Below the pieces are notes generated by a model. It was not told the DNA's origin and searched no databases. It was given only the letters and a program-made list of their open reading frames with translations. From positions 218,367,381 through 218,431,380 of the forward strand of contig CM071568.1 of the NCBI GenBank assembly GCA_036426205.1: 64,000 bases of DNA. The letters run 5' to 3'. This DNA is from Ascaphus truei. Lineage: Eukaryota; Chordata; Amphibia; Anura; Ascaphidae. A program made the translations under genes and the position numbers. Shown one piece after another: positions 47,829-61,259 of the stretch. How positions within the stretch are numbered: position 1 is the first letter of the stretch; every line of letters begins with the position of its first letter.

Positions 47829-48503
47829 AAAGCGCACTGTGGAATATTATTTCATTTAATAATATTTGATTTCTATTTAGAAAGGCATTTATAAATACCG
47901 AATAAATATTAATTTTAAAAAATCCAGTTTTATATATATTTTACATTTTATGTATACTGTATGTAAAATGTTCAAATTCACACAGTATTCTGCCACAATC
48001 TAACCAGATCCAGAAACAAACATTTTTATAGAGACAAAACTAAAACCAAAACACCATGCCAAGTTATTTAGGACCACAAACATAGCTTCTATTTTCTTCT
48101 ACAAAAGAATACTGTGGCACACTTGTTAAACAGAATTTTTTTATTTTACATCTGTCAACATTTTGGTATTAGAATTTCACCTTTATCAGGACAAATATCC
48201 AGATAAAGATATAGGGGACTATGCACTAAGCTCAATAGGTTTGCGTTCTGATTTTCCAAAAAGGCACGTGAGTTGAAAAGTGAGGCCAGGGACACGACTC
48301 ACTAAGGCCTTGAACACCTTTTTTAACGTACCTGCTCAAAATAGCTCAAAACAACCCCTGCTAGCATTCTTAACCTTTATGTACGCTAGCTGATAGAAAA
48401 AAAAAGCTGCATGTAACATTTGCATGGAGATTCTGTATCTCCATGCAAGGCTGTTATAGGCGATCGTACACTAAATAAATACATGTTAATAATAGTGTAC
48501 ATG
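47829..48503 (-). other. Non-coding DNA with a hammerhead-like PLE motif
   Basis: On the minus strand 48156-48190 reads CCTGATAAAGG, a short loop with GGT/ACC pairing, then AAAATGTTG. It is close to the PLE hammerhead layout. A MITE-like phrase ('ggactatgcactaagctc') starts at about 48226. No gene. Confidence 0.4.
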
Positions 48504-48742
48504 AGCAGGGGGTCTCAGGACCTGAACCGCATTGGTTTCAGGTCCGAGGACCCCCTACTTCAGGAGATATAGGCCCTGTTATGGGGTGCCGGTATCCCCT
48601 GCACTTTAAAGCTCCCGCGTCACGTGACTGGGACATTTAAATTCTGCAGGAGATACCGGCACCCCATAAAGGGGCCTGTATCTCCTGAAGTAGGGGTCCC
48701 CGAGGCTGAAACCAATGCGGTTCAGCTCAGGAGACCCCCTGC
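48504..48742. repeat. Fold-back MITE, about 110-bp arms
   Basis: It starts GCAGGGGGTCTCAGGACCTG and ends with the complement (...gaccccctgc). The inner arms hold 'ggggtgccggtatc' and 'gataccggcacccc'. A gap region contains 'gcgtcacgtgac'. Confidence 0.85.
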
Positions 48743-48856
48743 ACATCTACACTAGTATTAAAACACAGATAACAATAAACAATAATTCCTTACCGTAGCG
48801 GCTATCCGCTATGGTAATAAAGCTGCATTAATGTATTTTAATAATAGTGTGCGGGA

Positions 48857-49077
48857 GCAGGGGGTCCCTGAGCTGAACCGCATTGATTTCTGCCTCAGAG
48901 ACCCCCTGCTTCCCGAGTTACAGGCCCCGGTATGGGGCATTGGGTGCCAGTGTCGCCGCCATCTTTATAGCGTCCAAGACGTGACGTGGGCTCTATAAAG
49001 ATGGCGGCGACACTGGCACTGATGCCCCAAACCGGGGCCGGTAACTCGGGAAGCAGGGGGTCTCTGAAAATTTTACT
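48857..49077. repeat. Fold-back MITE, about 100-bp arms
   Basis: Same family as the preceding element, 115 bp away. The left arm has 'gcagggggtccctgagctg', the right arm 'gaagcagggggtctctga'. The inner arms contain 'gccgccatctttatag' and 'ctataaagatggcggc' around about 20 bases. The coding-like frame starting in the right arm is chance. Confidence 0.85.
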
Positions 49078-50504
49078 GTACGAGCTTGTCGTGTGTTACG
49101 TTATTTCTATATTCCGCTGTTCTATTTATACTTTCTTTATTCTTTTCCCAATAGAACATGACCTACCACTATCTATGTATTATGTCTCTTCTCTCTAGTA
49201 TCTAATATCTATCAATATATATTTTATTTCGTTGTCCTATACTACATCACTACATAATATAATAACTGGCACTGCGTCTCATTTTCATGTCATCTCCCAC
49301 AAATCCTTTTGCTGCTGTGGAAGCAATTTATTGCTTGCCGAATATGGGGAACAACGTGGTGCACACATGTCTAGATATGCAATGGCAAACATTAATATTA
49401 TTACTGTTTGCAGACATACATAGATATAATGTAATATTATTATTTAAATTTATTTAACACTACAAACGCCATACTTTACTCATGCGCTCTTGAAATCATG
49501 CAATCCGAAGATTTGCATGCAACGTCCAACAACAACACACTTGCACTAACCATTGGCTTTGTTTATAAAAAGGTTCCTTTTTTGCTTCATCTCAATATAC
49601 AGAGAGCATAATGAGTGTACACACGTTGCATCAAAAAATGTTATGTGATTGTGTTTCATAGTAGTTCCCATCACCAAACTTCATACTACTATTTATGCTC
49701 ATCGAACCATTGTTTCAGCAGCTGCAATTCATATGTCATCACACAGCCTACACGGTAACTCAGGGGGGGTGGGGTTGTGCACAAACATCCATAAAGGGTC
49801 ATGTTACTGTCACTTGTTGACACCATTTGCTGTTGGCTTGAATTAATTGAAAGTGTCAGGATGGTGATTGTTAGTTTTTTGGGGATTGACTAACAGTTCT
49901 TAAACCTGACAAGCTAAACAGAAGGTACTCACAGCACTCCTTTAAACTGGTGAACTCTATGTACAAATTCACCCTACGACACCCATTTTATGTATCAACC
50001 TAACGTTACCTTCTCAACTCAATCTATTGGTTCAACTTAAGAAACAAGACCGGACTTTATACACCAGTAGCATCTGTGAGCGCCACAACCAACTTTCCTT
50101 TGTTGTTTTTTGAGTGGCAGCCACCATTTCAGACATTTCATCCCTGCAACGCTTCTATTAATTAGCACACAATACCTGATACCAACAACAATAACTTTTT
50201 CAATATTACCTACTTAGATGATAAGGCATTTGTCAACGTTGATCTCATGATAAAGTGATGTACATTATGATCTTGTGATCTTACTCTGCACACCTATGCA
50301 GTGTATCTCCAATATTTTAATATTTTGCTAACGCTTACTGCCTAAACATTTTGATGTTTGTCTGTTATGAAGTAAAAAGAAAGTCCAAGTACACATGGCA
50401 TGTAACATTGTTTATTAAACCGCATAATGTTCTTTGCCATACACATATTTTCATTCATGAATGAATGCTGTTAGTTAGCCATAGATAACTCAAGATACCC
50501 TAAC
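49078..50504. other. Non-coding DNA
   Basis: AT-rich, few repeats, short chance frames. It carries the same 'acatgt'-rich style as 40.4-44 kb. Confidence 0.45.
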
Positions 50505-50669
50505 TCATGTCATGTATGTACAACCATTCAATTTAACAACGATGTTTTGTTCTAATATAGTTGCTGCTTCCTTGAGGACATGTGTCACCTGAGACTTAAC
50601 AATTGTCTTCACCGGGGTCATGCAGCTCATCGCACCCTGGAGTAAGAGTGTCTGAGGGGTGCATGACAT
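50505..50669 (-). other. Short open frame, 54 codons, unrecognised
   Basis: The frame reads MSCTPQTLLLQGAM.. to ..LNGCTYMT, with a helical centre (VLKEAATILEQNIV). A splice-acceptor-like 'cacccctcag' lies just inside its 5' end, so it could be a terminal exon. No homologue is recognised; chance is quite possible. Confidence 0.2.
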
Positions 50670-50990
50670 AGTAAATGTTCAATTATATATATGTTTGTTG
50701 TCATGTTACTTATTTGTTTTGACATGTTTATTTAAAATTGGATCACTTCGGTACATTGAAAATAAGTGTTTTAGGAGAACATGTATTTTGTTTGTGATGT
50801 AAAGTAAATCATGTAGGAGTTTGAGGTTTTGAACACCCTTTCATTCATTCTTATTTCCATCACCACTGAGTCGAAACATAATTCTAAGTCAGGTCATTTT
50901 AAATGTGACGTCATAAAAACGTATGGAAACCTGTTAGTGTTAGTTGTTATCGACAGTGTATAATTACTAGTCCACACAGCAGACATTAGC

Positions 50991-51413
50991 ATGCCATTCA
51001 TCATGTGTCCATTTATTTTAGAACATGTGATGCCAACTACACAGAAATGCAGATCAAGTGACCATGAAGATGTCCTCTTCAAAGATAACACAGTCAATTC
51101 CTCCAGCAATAATCACATTCGCAGTGCAATAGCAGCTTCTAATAACAAATTGTTTGAAGCAGAAAATCGTCAACCTGGATTCAATCTGATGTCATGGCAA
51201 CGAAGGATGATATCACTACTGCAGGAATAACAATACACCATTGTCCATCTTCAACAGAGTCTTCATTGGGTTACTAAACATATACAAAAATTAAACACGA
51301 CATTAGAAGCAGTATTGTTTCAGCTAACCCAGCAATCCTTGGAGGCCTACCACAACAGCACACATCATTTCAACTTTAACCCATCAAGGAAGGATCTTTA
51401 GATCTGCTACTTT
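50991..51413 (+). other. Open frame with one in-frame stop, unrecognised
   Basis: 79 codons from the Met at 50991, stop at 51228-51230, then the same frame stays open for about 60 more codons to 51413. The second part (LQQSLHWVTKHIQKLNTTL..) looks amphipathic, like a coiled coil. It could be a decayed accessory protein gene of a Harbinger element, or chance. No domain is recognised. Confidence 0.25.
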
Positions 51414-51670
51414 TTCACCCCATGCTCTGATCTTAGTCCCCCCAGGTCGGGATGTTTACCAGGTACTATCCTGAACTCTGTGCATGTTCCTCTCAACAAT
51501 CCAACCGCTGCCATCTGTAGAAATCGGAGCTGACACCTACAAAGGAGGCACCAAAAAGAAAAAATGCACCGCAGTTACCTATGACCATGTTTTTGGAAAC
51601 AACAAACAACACCACATGAAATGGAGCCAGCATCGTTGTGCACATGTGTCCAAACTTGTCACAACTGCCA

Positions 51671-51835
51671 CTTGCCAAAGCCCTGCCCGTGAGGGTCCAC
51701 TTGCCACACTCCCCTGCCCCGTTAAGTGTCGAACAGGCGAGCACCAACCCCTGCTGTGATTGTCACTACTGGCCACAGCCCTGCCCGTGAAGTGTTCACT
51801 GGCCACACAAGCCCTTCCCGTTAATTGTCACGTCC
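51671..51835. repeat. Minisatellite, about five units of 29-35 bp
   Basis: Units start GCCA(C/A)A or GCGAGCA, then 'ccctgcccgt' or a variant, then 'gtcact' or similar. A C-rich stretch follows to 51980. Frames on both strands are by-products. Confidence 0.65.
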
Positions 51836-51980
51836 ACCACAAACCAAAGCCCCGCTTCCCTTTAATATTTCACAACATTCCACCCACCCCTTCCCATTGT
51901 CATTTTCCCCTTCCCCCCCCCCTTCCCTTCCTTTTCCCCATGCCCCCCAACCCCCCTGCCCCGGTGGGTGCCACAGGCCA

Positions 51981-53299
51981 TTCAAACTAACTGGCTTCTG
52001 TTTGCTTAAGTTGTAGCCAAACTGAACAAAAAACCACAACAAAGCAGGCCTTGTGGACCTCGGGTCTCAAAAGGAAAAAAAAGAATAACATTTCTAATTC
52101 AAGTAAATCGTATTTTGCCTGTGTGTTGTGTTTACTTGAGATTATCTAATGAATATTTTTATGTATGAGCACGACCTGTTTGTTTCCACACATTCAAGTA
52201 TGTCCTTGTACCCGTGAAGGTTTTAATGTTCACAGTCCGGATTAATGCATAATGTATTCATATTATGTGTATTAATCATCTTCCATAAATGGTCCAACTG
52301 ACACACATTTGCAATGTTTTAGAGAAGCTGAAGCATTCATTAGCTGCTAAAGATTGTATTTGGTTTGTTGGTAGTCATTTAGGTAATATTGCATGTTATA
52401 GTATTCACATGCCCATTAAAATAATCTATATTTTAACTTGCTAACAGCCTACATTTCAGTTTTGTGCTGGATGAACTGTGAATATTACTCCTACCGTCAA
52501 CCTTCCTTGAAGACTCTTTGTTGGCTTTCATCATGTAGAGTCTGGTTTACCAATACATACTGTGAATGCGTAGTAATTATATGTAGTATCTCATGGCTAT
52601 ACCACAGCACACCATGGTGTCTATAGCGCTAAAAATACAATCTAATGACAATTAAAAAAACAATGTAAAATACCTCTAAATACCTAAATTGGTACGGCTG
52701 CCAGCAAAAAACAACCCAAACACGTTCGTGAAAGCCCAATAAAAACAATACAACCCGGCACGGCGCCTCAATGTCAATTGGAAAAAAAGTGAGTCCAAAT
52801 ATGCTGGCAAATGTCCTGTAAAAGTTAATGTCAGTTGTTAGAACATCAGGCTCCACACGCAGCAAACCGTGTATATCATGCCAGTTATATAACAGGAGAA
52901 ATCATAGCTTGAACTGGAGGAACACAACACATAACACACAAACACAAACATACAACACTTACACAAAGACAGATCGGAGGCTGACTAAGCCGAGATTTTA
53001 ATAAGACAATATTACTAAAGTATTCAGTGAACTGACAGAGCATGTCTAGGATCCTGTGTGTAAACGGTAATCCTATTTACACAGAAATCCAATTAACAGC
53101 TTTGTAAATAAGGGGGCCTCTGTCCGGTGGGAAGCTGATATACGAGCGGCGTGGGCTCATGATGGCCGCCGGCGCCTCTTCTGATCACCGTCAGAACCGT
53201 GGGCTCCCTCCTCAGGCCACTTCTCGCGATATCTCACGTCTGTGACTTCTCACCCCCCAGCTATTTTAAATCATAACAATTTATATTTGTTTAATGCTT
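51981..53299. other. Non-coding DNA
   Basis: No gene recognised. A CpG-containing patch lies at about 53120-53200. Confidence 0.45.
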
Positions 53300-53460
53300 A
53301 TCTATATATATATATATAATTATATATATATATCCCATCTGTATCATATAGATATATATATGAAAGGCGGCGGTGCAGACCTGCTAGACATGCAGATGAG
53401 CCATACGCCTATTTTGCAGTATATAATATAGATATATTATATATATATATATATATATAC
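53300..53460. repeat. (TA)n microsatellites
   Basis: Several TA runs (about 53304-53332 and 53428-53459) around an 80-base unique stretch. Slippage-prone. Confidence 0.9.
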
Positions 53461-55194
53461 AACCACATAGTCAAACTGTGTGAGACAGACGGCGGGAGTT
53501 GACCAACCAAATATACACACATTGAAATTTTTTAAAAAAAAGACGAGAAAAAACCTTAGGCAGGTGTGTGTGTATATCTCATTCATAAAAAAATGTCAGT
53601 GGTAAGCCCAGTTTTTTTTGCTAATGCCAACTAGGAGAATTTCCCACCTCCCCACACATTGTTTTTTTAATTAAAATCCTACCTTGTTTTGAGAATGTAG
53701 ATAAGTAAAAACACCAAGTAACTTTCTACCAGTGAAAAGGGCATCTTAACCAAAAAATGTGTGCCAATTATTTCTACACATTCGAATTGGTGGTTTAACA
53801 AAGGAGTGGAAACATGGAACTTGAAGTCTGACTTGACAAAAAAACCCCCAGATAACATTTAAATAGTTTTCACATGCAGGAAGGAAAAAACCTACAACTC
53901 AAGTTTCACACAAAGAGAACGCAGCAATGGCAGAGAATACAACATTGAACAGCCATCCGCATAAATCTTATAAATAATGATAGCAGAGGCCCTCATATCA
54001 ACTGACACCACAAAGCCAACGTGGGGCCGATCTATGACTGATCAGAAGTCAATATCCATTTCAAGAAACCCGTCCGCGTTGGAAAATGTTAAATCTCTGT
54101 ACGATCACTTTATCACCTGTTGTTTTGAACGTGTCCAATAACCTAATGAGAAAGGTATGGTTTTGTCAGAGTTGCAACCACAATTAAATTACCATGGAAC
54201 ATGGCACTATTTCTGATAAGTACAATATTTCTTCCTAATACCAATAGCAAATGGATCCCTACTCTGTTCCGTCTGAATCGCTACCTGCTGCAATATCTTC
54301 AACCCTCCATTCCTGAAGCACAGATGCAGATGAACAATGAACTACAATGATGTTGTTCCAAACCTTTTTGGTCAAAACCCTAAGAATGGCACAACCAAGA
54401 ACTGTCGTACCGCTCGTAACCTTCCGGACGTATTGTTTAAAGAAGGCAGTGGCTATTCCTAGACACCTCATGGAGATGTGGTCCTAGAGGATTCATTCAA
54501 CGGTTGCCCCCTCAAACCAATGGATGAAAATGCAATTGTCTTTCTGGAGCGATCCCCCCCCCAGTTGCAGCCACAAACATCAAGTGTTCTTCTACTTCTA
54601 AAGTCATGGTAAATATAATAATTGTATCGTTGACTTAACCGTTAAGTTTTAAACTTTTTTCTATTCATCATTTTTAGTTTACGCTAAATGCGTGAGAACA
54701 GCGTAACATTGCAAACAGCATACATGTAGCGTTCACAACACATGTTTCCTATTACAATATACTCAACCAGAAAACCTTATAACATTGTTAACCTGATAAA
54801 TATACCTAGTTTCCTATCTCTTAACAAACATATCATGGCAACATGTTCCAAACTTTACACACCACCCTTTTTTTTTTCATGGCACATCTAACCAAAAGAG
54901 GTTGCCCAAGATGTGGGACACTTGTCATGTGCCACGGAGTCCTTAAAAAAGATACAGGTGTAAGCCCCACTCCCAACCTACATGCCCGGCGTAAAGCCTA
55001 TTGGCTGTGTCCGTTTGTTATTGTTACGATACGGTCCACTGCCTGTGTCAATGCGCGCCGCGTCCGTGTTTGTGGTCTTCACAGCGGTAGCCCAATGTTT
55101 AATGGTCAATTTGGAGGAGTGGGGTTGTTGCGTGCACTTCCGCTGCTTTAAAAACATGACGTCACACGTATTGTTTCGCTCATTGGGTGAAATC

Positions 55195-55230
<36 letters not shown>

Positions 55231-56769
55231 TTTTCCTCCACACACGTCCTTTTAAGATTTATAGAAGTACGTGTTTATACCGAATGTTAGTTTCGAGTTC
55301 ATTGGATTTGAAAAATATTATATGCTAGTATCTGACATGTATTGAACGGCACCGCGTACCATTGTTTTAGCGCATGCGCTAACACTTAGAGTCGACCCAC
55401 ATCGTTAAGTGCGTGCGCAAATAAGATGGTGCGCGCTACATTATTATGTATACTGGCAACGAGAAGATCATAATCCATGGAGTTATGCCTGCTCGCGGAC
55501 ACAACTATTCACAAAGGAACATAAGATTATTACTGTAACCTTGCACGCCTTGCTAACAATAGCTAGTGAATACGCGTTTGGATATACACAATCATATAGA
55601 ATATTGTAACGCGTTGTAGCGGCTACACAATATAAGGTGATCGCTGAGGACGCATCAACTGTTTTGCTTGTATTTCAGAGCTGGTCGGGGGGGAATACGT
55701 GCAATGGCGGATGCAATGTATGATTATCAAGAGTCCCAACTAGTTATGAGATGATTGGAGGAGTGAGCGACCGACTAATATACTACAATATGCACAATTT
55801 TATTATCAATGCTTGGCGCATCGATATAACACACAAGCAAAAATGGAGCCCTTTATGGCCTATATTCTCAACCACTTATAAGACCTAATGATGTGTGCTA
55901 AACATGCAGTTTGGTAAATTTTATGTGTGTTCTTTATTTTGTAACTAACATTATATGATCCAGTGCTCTTTTTTAATAATAACACCATATGCCACTCGCA
56001 ACACACATTAGTGTATTGTATAAAGTATGTAAACATGGAAAGTGGTAGGAACTTATAAACCAATTAGTACGAGACTAACCGAATTGGTTCGGTGTAAAAT
56101 TCTCATTTTATATGGGGATGTTTGTTAGAATTGTTTTTTTGAGCGCGGCAAATAATTTTATGCCAAGATGTATTCTCAACTATAATGGCAGTGGATGTTA
56201 TGAATATTAGTGCAGTCAGACTCATGTAAACATGTGACGTTTCTGGTCTACTAGGTTGAATTACCGAACTAACTATATTTTACGTGTGTTTAGTAAACGT
56301 TCAACAGAGCACTAGCATACGTAGAGTGAATAGATGATATCATAATGCCCCACTAGAAGCTAACATAATAAAAAAACCTCTGTTAGTACAATTTGACGGT
56401 GTTATCATCATCCTACACAAATGATACAGACCAAAGACAGTTGTCTGGGAAAGTGTGGCCTATGAAATGTGCACGGGTATTGACGTGTTCATCATTTGAG
56501 AATGACTTTGTAAATGATCACATAATATGATGACTGACCGTGAAGCCTTCCCACTATATAACACACATGTTATGAAGAACATTATGGATTATGCTTGACT
56601 CGATGTTCACTTCAATTCTCAAATTATGCACTATCTGTTTAGTACCAATCACTCGAGTATGTCTCACACCTATCATATATCTCCATCTCTCCATTTCTTC
56701 ACCACTTCTCAGTTTCACAGTGAACCTCGTTCTTACCTGCGTCCTCTGACCGCACACACACTATACCCC
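53461..56769. other. Non-coding DNA, with a 31-base poly-T at 55199-55229
   Basis: No gene recognised. 54880-55200 is relatively CpG-rich and contains 'catgacgtcacacg' (CRE-like) just before the T-run; overlapping frames of 60-102 codons on both strands show no domain. The T-run could be the end of a minus-strand retroposed insert or an assembly homopolymer. Confidence 0.4.
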
Positions 56770-59700
56770 GTCGACTAAAGGACACCCCTACACAATCCTC
56801 CTAACACATCTCCGATTTCTATCCATGCTTGGCCCCTTTTCCTCCTCCTTCTCTCTGGGCGATACTTCCCCATGGATCATGTCGATTCGGAACTGCTCAT
56901 GCCGCGGTCCTGGTCTAAGCGATTCAACTCCTGCGTCCACCAAGCAGAAAACGGTGGATCGCAGCGTCCCATCACTGTCTTCGTGCACGGCCAAATCCCA
57001 ACCTCATACCACATCCCCTGCCACCTGCCCCCGCCTCCTCTCTCCCTTTCTTTCCTCCTGTGCCCTTTGGAACGCACGCTCTCTTTCTGAAAAGTTCCTC
57101 TCTGGTACTGACTTCTTTCTCTCTCACTCCTGCTTCTCATTTGCTCATAAACTGAGACCGTGGCTCACTCAGTCCTGACTCTGCCTGGAAGCTGCCCGCA
57201 TCCTATGGTGCCTTTCACTTCTCCCACACCTCCGCGCCCTGATGGGCAGGGGTGGAAACGTGGGGCTCCTGCTCTCCTGCTGTCTGGCCGTTACCGACCA
57301 TTCCTATTCCCCCCTCTGTTTGCTTTTCCTTTTCCCTCCTTTGAGGCTCACACTGTCCAGATCTTCTCTCGCCTTCCCTGTTCATTTGGTGGTCAGTCTA
57401 TCGCCCACCTACCTCTAGTCATCCCCCTTCTCTCCTTTCTCTCTCACTTTGAATCCTGGCTCTCTTTCTTTCTCTCCTCCTCCCTCCCCTGTTCTTCTCC
57501 TTGGGACTTCAATTTTCACATTGATGACCCCTCTCTCTCTTGGGCTTCCCGCTTTCTTCTCTATAACTCTTCTTTTGGCCTTCACATGGACTGCAGCCAG
57601 CACCCACAAGGATGGCCAACTACTTAGACCTGGTTTTCACTAAAACTTCTTCTCTCTCCCGATTTCTCCCATTCCCCTTTCTTTTCGCTCTCTCTTGACC
57701 ATCATCTCATCTCATTCTCTTTATCTCTCGCTTCTCCCCCTTCTCCCAACCATCCATCTACCCCCCGTTCTGCAGAAACCTGCGCTCTAGTCACTTACCT
57801 GACTTTTGAGTCCCATTTCGCTTCAACCCCTCCCGTCTCCTCGCTCAGCTCTGCTACACCCTGACAACCTGGTCAAAGAACGTACAACTCGTGTCTTGTC
57901 CTCGTCTCTTGATCTACATGCCCCGCTTTCTCTCTGCCGCCCCGCCCTTCTAAACCCTAGACCCTGGCTAAATTCCCACACACACGCGCATGCCGTTCCA
58001 TCCACTCGTTCCTCTGAACGCCCTCTGGAGGAAATCTCACACTCTCGCCATACTTTCCTTCACTACAAATTTATGCTATCCTTTTTCAACTCTGCCCCTC
58101 ATCGTCAAGCTAAACAAGCCTACTTTTCTGCACTAGTCAATCATGTCACAAGTCTAAACCCACACCGACTGTTCTCTGTCTTTGTATACTCTACTCAAAA
58201 CCACCCTCATCTCCTCGTCCGTTCCTCCATCTCCGCTCAGATCTTGCTGCCTATTTTACTATTTAAAGGAAAGGTGAATCCATACGGCAGACATCCTCTC
58301 TGTTCTTCTCTCTTCTCCCCCATCCTACACCTCTTCCTAACTCTCCTCCTGCCTTCCTTGAGTCTTTTTCCACTGTCTCAGAGGAGGATTTGTCGCGTTG
58401 TGATCTCCTCTTCTCTCTCCTTCTTCTCCCTCTAACCACTTGCCCTCTACTTTGACCCCATTCTCCCTCCCTCTCGAAAACCTCTAGCTCTCGCTCCTAC
58501 TATACATCCCTACGCTCTACAACACATTTTTAACTCCTCCCATCTGCTCTGGAATCTTTCATCCTCCCTTCAAACATGCAACAGTCATACCATTATCCAA
58601 ACCAGCAAGCTTGACCCTAACCTGTCTTTCTAACTATCAACCTGTCTCCCTCCTGCTTTTGCCTCTAAACTACTTGAACGTCTTGTATCTCCCATCGCTT
58701 GCTCCATTTTCTCAACCTATTCCTTCTCTCCTGACCCTCACCAATCATGGCTTCCTGGCACTGCTCCACTGGTCCACGAAACAGCCCTCACTAAATAAAC
58801 TGACACCTCCATGCTTGCAAAGACAGAGGTCATTACACTCTGCTCATATTACTACTCTCGACCTCTCTCTGCAAAGCATTTGGCACGCAGGACCACCCTC
58901 TTCTCCCTCACATTCTCCATACTCTAGGTATTCGGAACAAAGCTCTATCCTGGATCTCAGTCCTAACCTCTCCCATCGTACTTTTAGTGTCTCTTCTGCT
59001 AACACCAGGTCTCCGTCCTCTATTGATCTCTCTGTGGGGGGTACCCCAGGCTCTGTCCCTGGGTCAACTCTTCTCTTTTCCTCTGTACACCGCTCTCTCT
59101 ATGTGACCTAATAACATCTTTTTGGGTTTAATTATCACCCTCTATGCCGACGACACAAATAATGCTTTTCAACACACTGACCTTACCACCTGCTGTACAA
59201 ACCAAATTTCTGAAGTCTCTCTGCTATATCATCCTGTGGCCCTCCGACGCCTTAAACTCAACAATGGCTAAACAGAGCTCCTCTAACTTCCCCTCCCAAC
59301 CTGGCCCTACTAACTCCTTCCGACATGTTCTGGTTGGTAACACAATTCTTGCAATTCCCCCAGTAGCCCCCGCACCTGGCCTAGGGGTCACATTCGACTC
59401 CTCTCTCACATTTCCAACCCTCACATTCAACACATTTCTATCTAAAACTTGTCGCTTCTTTTTCTTTACCTCCCAATATAACTAAGATACACAGCCCTTT
59501 CCGCTCTGTTTTTCCGACTGCTAAAACTCGACTCATCTGCCCTCATCTCTTCTCCTCTCCCGGTCTTGATTACTGTAACCTCCGCTGTCCAGCGGCCCCT
59601 TCTGTGCCTCTCACCTTCTCCCCTACAATCTCATCCTAAATGCTGCTGGCGGTGCCAGAATCACTCTACTCTTTCCTAGACTGTGGCTCAGCATCTCCCC

Positions 59701-60385
59701 TCCCTCATAGAAATCCCTCTCTCTCCTGGCTTCCGATCAAATCCGCATCTCACACTCCATTCTTCTCCATCACTTGTTAAAAAGCCTTTTAACATCTCTT
59801 CTGCCCCCCTTACATCTCATCCCTAATTTCTCGTATGGCACATCCAGACCTCTCTTGCGTTCTTCTCAAGATGTCTTCTTCTACCCCCCTTTGTATCTAA
59901 AGCCCTCTCCCCACCCTCTCCCCCTCCCTCCCTCCTTAAACCTTTTTCTTCACTGACTCCCACACCTCTTGGAACTGCCTATGCCCCTCCGTACACCCCC
60001 GGCCTCCGACTAGGCAGCCCTCTCTATCCACCTTTCAGACCCACCTTAAACACCCCTTGCTTTCAAGAAGCATATGACTAGCACTGTGGATATTTAACAA
60101 ACACGATGTACATAAGCTTGGCCCCCCCTGCATAGCACTTACCAGCTCCTCCTCTGCCTACTGTCCTGTAACGCTATCTCCCACTACCATTAGACTGTAA
60201 GCTCCTCGTGCGGGGACATCCTCTTCCTAAATGTTACTTTTATGTCTTAAAACACTTTTATTCCCATGATCATGTTATTTATATTAATCTGTTTTATTGA
60301 TTACCACCATGTAAATCTACTACTGTGAAGCGCGATGTACCTAAGGCGCTATCATAAATAAAGACATACATATACAGATGACATT
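56770..60385 (+). pseudogene. L2-like LINE, nearly full length, many frameshifts
   Basis: Non-LTR retrotransposon with endonuclease and reverse transcriptase. In different frames, in order: an APE-type endonuclease start (ALWNARSLSEKF, about 57070); RYRPFLFPP (about 57290); the endonuclease motif (G/W)DFNFHIDD (about 57505); AKQAYFSALVNHV (about 58110); an RT region with NYQPVSLL (about 58630) and YADDTNN (about 59140-59165); then the C-terminus and tail matching 39551-40412. Several frameshifts, more from about 59430 on. About 3.6 kb, near the expected full length. The sense strand is C/T-rich, so chance frames abound. Confidence 0.85.
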
Positions 60386-61259
60386 TCATTGGTTAATGAA
60401 TTGCAATTAGTAATAAAGGTGAACTGACTCTTGTATGTAACGTTTGACATGTCCTGCACATCACGCATGGGTGAATAAATGACAATGACAATCTGCAGAA
60501 ACTATTTTAATACTTCGCATCCATACCCTATCCACATATTGCAACGATATGGAAATGTAAAGCAGGGGATCAGCATCATGCTGGCATTTAGACACATGGT
60601 GCATCGTGATTTCACCACCGAGAATACCGATCTCTCCCCCTTATTGTATAGGAATTTTGGCATTAATTAGCATTCTATCATTTCAAATACAATGCACATG
60701 AAACCGTACAGTATTAGCTAAAACGCATTACAGTGATGGCATGAACGACGAGACATGTATGGTGGAAGTACGTTGAAGTTGACCACTATGTGGGTTTATA
60801 CTCCCTTAGTATACTATGATAGAGGAGGCACATCTATGACAATGTCAGTTCATATACATACCAGGATCAAACTCAGGTAGGAGGAGAATTACGCTATAAG
60901 AAAAATGAACAATATCGATAAGATGGCAAACATTGAATGACATCTTTATTACGTAAATAACAACACAAAGGGGGGAGGGATGGCAAGGTGCTATTTGATG
61001 TACCTGATGAAACACCATGTCAATATTTTGTCCACATAAACATATGAAAGCAGCCTGTGTGTACACATCACATTGATGGGCCATGTTACAGTTGCAGCAA
61101 TTACATTGTATGTAACCATACTGCAGAATTAATGACTAGTGCCATACTATGTGGTATTGTGTTTGCATCAAACACAACACAATGTAAAAATTACTCCCAT
61201 TTGTTACACCTGTTGGTTTCACAACACCACACAACTAATTTACCATTCGAAGAAGATTC

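Noticed and set aside
53300..53460. A promoter TATA region
   Set aside because: The TA runs are microsatellites with no neighbouring gene start.
52629..55151. A host gene in the 52-56 kb stretch
   Set aside because: Frames are short, overlap on both strands and show no domain or convincing splice pattern.
56825..59485. Serine/proline-rich proteins in the C/T-rich region
   Set aside because: Most are LINE ORF read in wrong frames; only the stretches with endonuclease and RT motifs are meaningful.
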